Positions 6,702 to 7,239 of a DNA stretch of 7,239 nucleotides are shown piece by piece. Location of the stretch: NCBI GenBank assembly GCA_963644945.1, contig CAVIQK010000020.1:1-7239 (forward strand), read 5' to 3'. The stretch is from CAVIQK01 sp963644945. GTDB lineage: Bacteria; Bacillota; Clostridia; Christensenellales; DTU072. Both the position numbers and the translations under genes were made by a program. Within the stretch, counting starts at the first letter, position 1, and each line of letters starts with the position of its first letter. A model generated the notes under the pieces. It saw only the letters and a list, made by a program, of their open reading frames with translations, did not search any database and was not told where the DNA came from.

Positions 6702-6707
6702 TATAAT
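6702..6707 (+). promoter_or_regulatory. -10 box of the lipoprotein gene promoter, no recognisable -35
   Basis: A perfect TATAAT. The position of a -35 box at 16-18 base spacing is occupied by the C9 tract (6679-6684 reads accccc), and no TG extended -10 is present. Transcription would start near 6714, leaving a leader of about 62 bases. Such an arrangement usually needs an activator or another sigma factor. Confidence 0.6.
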
Positions 6708-6775
6708 ACTGTACAAGTGGTAGTTTATACCCTAAAACGGTATCTAATACCCAAAAAATTAAGGAGAAGGGGAAC

Positions 6776-7239
6776 ATGAAAAAATTTTCAATCACAAGTT
6801 TAATTTGTGTAGTGTGTTTGATTTTGGTTTTGTCCTTGACGGCAGTCGCATGTGACGAAGCCCAAGATTATTCACTCGGAGACTTAGGCACGTTGTGTCT
6901 AGACAACGGTCTCCCCCAAATAGATGAACTTACACTTCCTACTGAATCAGGCAGTTCAAGCGGTTCAAGTGGTTCATCCGGAAGTAATATCGTCAAAGGT
7001 ACTATTTCATGGGGCGACCAAGTCGCAGCGGAAGGCACTCAAGAGTACACCTACACGTTCACGACAGAAGACGGCATCACCATCGAAGGTACCATCTCTT
7101 TGACATTCGCTAAGGACCACACAGGCGGAACGGCAACATGTACCGAAAAGGCAACTTGCTCTCGCTGTGGAAAACAATACGGCGAAGCCCTCGGCCACGA
7201 CTTTGCAACCGAATTCACAACCGACCAAGCAGCCACTTG
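6776..7239 (+). CDS. Putative surface lipoprotein with Cys-rich repeat, 3'-truncated
   Basis: The ATG at 6776 follows AGGAG at 9 bases, and 154 codons are visible with no stop before the window ends. Residues 1-25 are a signal peptide: MKKF, a hydrophobic core from about 6 to 21, then AVA before C26, which fits the Gram-positive lipobox pattern, so the mature protein is probably lipid-anchored outside the membrane. Cleavage by signal peptidase I at the same site is possible. Residues 58-70 are a Ser/Gly linker (GSSSGSSGSSGS). Residues 74-111 (EYTYTFTTEDG, EGTISLTF) resemble the beta strands of bacterial Ig-like modules such as MBG-type domains. Residues 114-143 hold HTGGTATCTEKATCSRCG followed by LGHDF, a Cys/Gly-His unit recurrent in gut Firmicutes surface proteins, often in tandem, so more copies are expected downstream. 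No enzymatic function is visible; an adhesive or structural surface role is inferred. Confidence 0.88.
   Translation, partial: MKKFSITSLICVVCLILVLSLTAVACDEAQDYSLGDLGTLCLDNGLPQIDELTLPTESGSSSGSSGSSGSNIVKGTISWGDQVAAEGTQEYTYTFTTEDGITIEGTISLTFAKDHTGGTATCTEKATCSRCGKQYGEALGHDFATEFTTDQAAT

Larger units (their letters stand above)
6538..6775 (+). promoter_or_regulatory. Intergenic regulatory region upstream of the lipoprotein gene
   Basis: Holds no convincing ORF or RNA gene. Contents in order: gcctttca twice, 16 bases apart (6568 and 6584); TTTCACAAA at 6571-6579, inverted relative to TTTGTGAAA at 6643-6651; tandem TTGTGAAATT at 6644 and 6655 with a degenerate third copy at 6665; C9 at 6680-6688; a perfect TATAAT at 6702-6707; and a leader with GGTAT/ATACC repeats (6700-6751). 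The ribosome site AGGAG is at 6762-6766, 9 bases before the ATG. Confidence 0.6.

Noticed and set aside
6489..6775. Riboswitch, tRNA or small RNA gene
   Set aside because: No cloverleaf, no known riboswitch core and no second hairpin plus T-run apart from the aminopeptidase terminator.
7007..7236. Minus-strand frames at the window end
   Set aside because: Shadows of the lipoprotein gene, which has a start, ribosome site and signal peptide on the + strand.

Overview
The window looks like a contig fragment from a low-to-moderate GC, Gram-positive-type anaerobe, most likely an uncultured gut Clostridia lineage of the Bacillota. This rests on strong AGGAG ribosome sites, short GC-rich hairpins with U-tracts, an M18 aminopeptidase of clostridial type, a large protein with Listeria-Bacteroides (Flg_new / InlB B) repeats, and a lipoprotein carrying the Cys/Gly-His repeat typical of gut Firmicutes surface proteins. 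Genus cannot be assigned from sequence alone. All three genes are on the + strand and use the standard code.

Region by region: (1) 1-4994 is the 3' part of a very large gene for a beta-rich repetitive surface protein. It is open from the first base, so its start lies upstream. It carries a 536-base assembly gap (3226-3761). It alternates a ~130-residue module that I do not recognise (three copies) with Flg_new repeats (four visible, plus the end of another right after the gap), and it ends in tandem ~60-residue repeats. (2) 5022-5051 is an intrinsic terminator. (3) 5068-6488 is a self-contained unit: promoter with extended -10, ribosome site and a complete 453-aa M18 aminopeptidase with all expected catalytic and metal residues, closed by a terminator at 6507-6537. 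(4) 6489-6775 is a 287-base intergenic region with tandem TTGTGAAATT repeats, a C9 homopolymer lying where a -35 box should be, a perfect TATAAT, and a ~60-nt leader rich in GGTAT/ATACC repeats. (5) 6776-7239 is the 5' part of a lipoprotein gene, cut by the window end.

How they fit: the outer genes encode envelope or secreted proteins built from shuffled repeats. The aminopeptidase is a cytoplasmic peptide-degrading housekeeping enzyme with its own promoter and terminator, so there is no sign of an operon or shared pathway. The most interesting points are the unrecognised triplicated module in the large protein and the regulatory architecture before the lipoprotein gene (C9 tract, helically phased direct repeats, no -35), which suggests activator-dependent or phase-variable expression. 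I see no RNA gene, CRISPR array, insertion sequence or phage signal.
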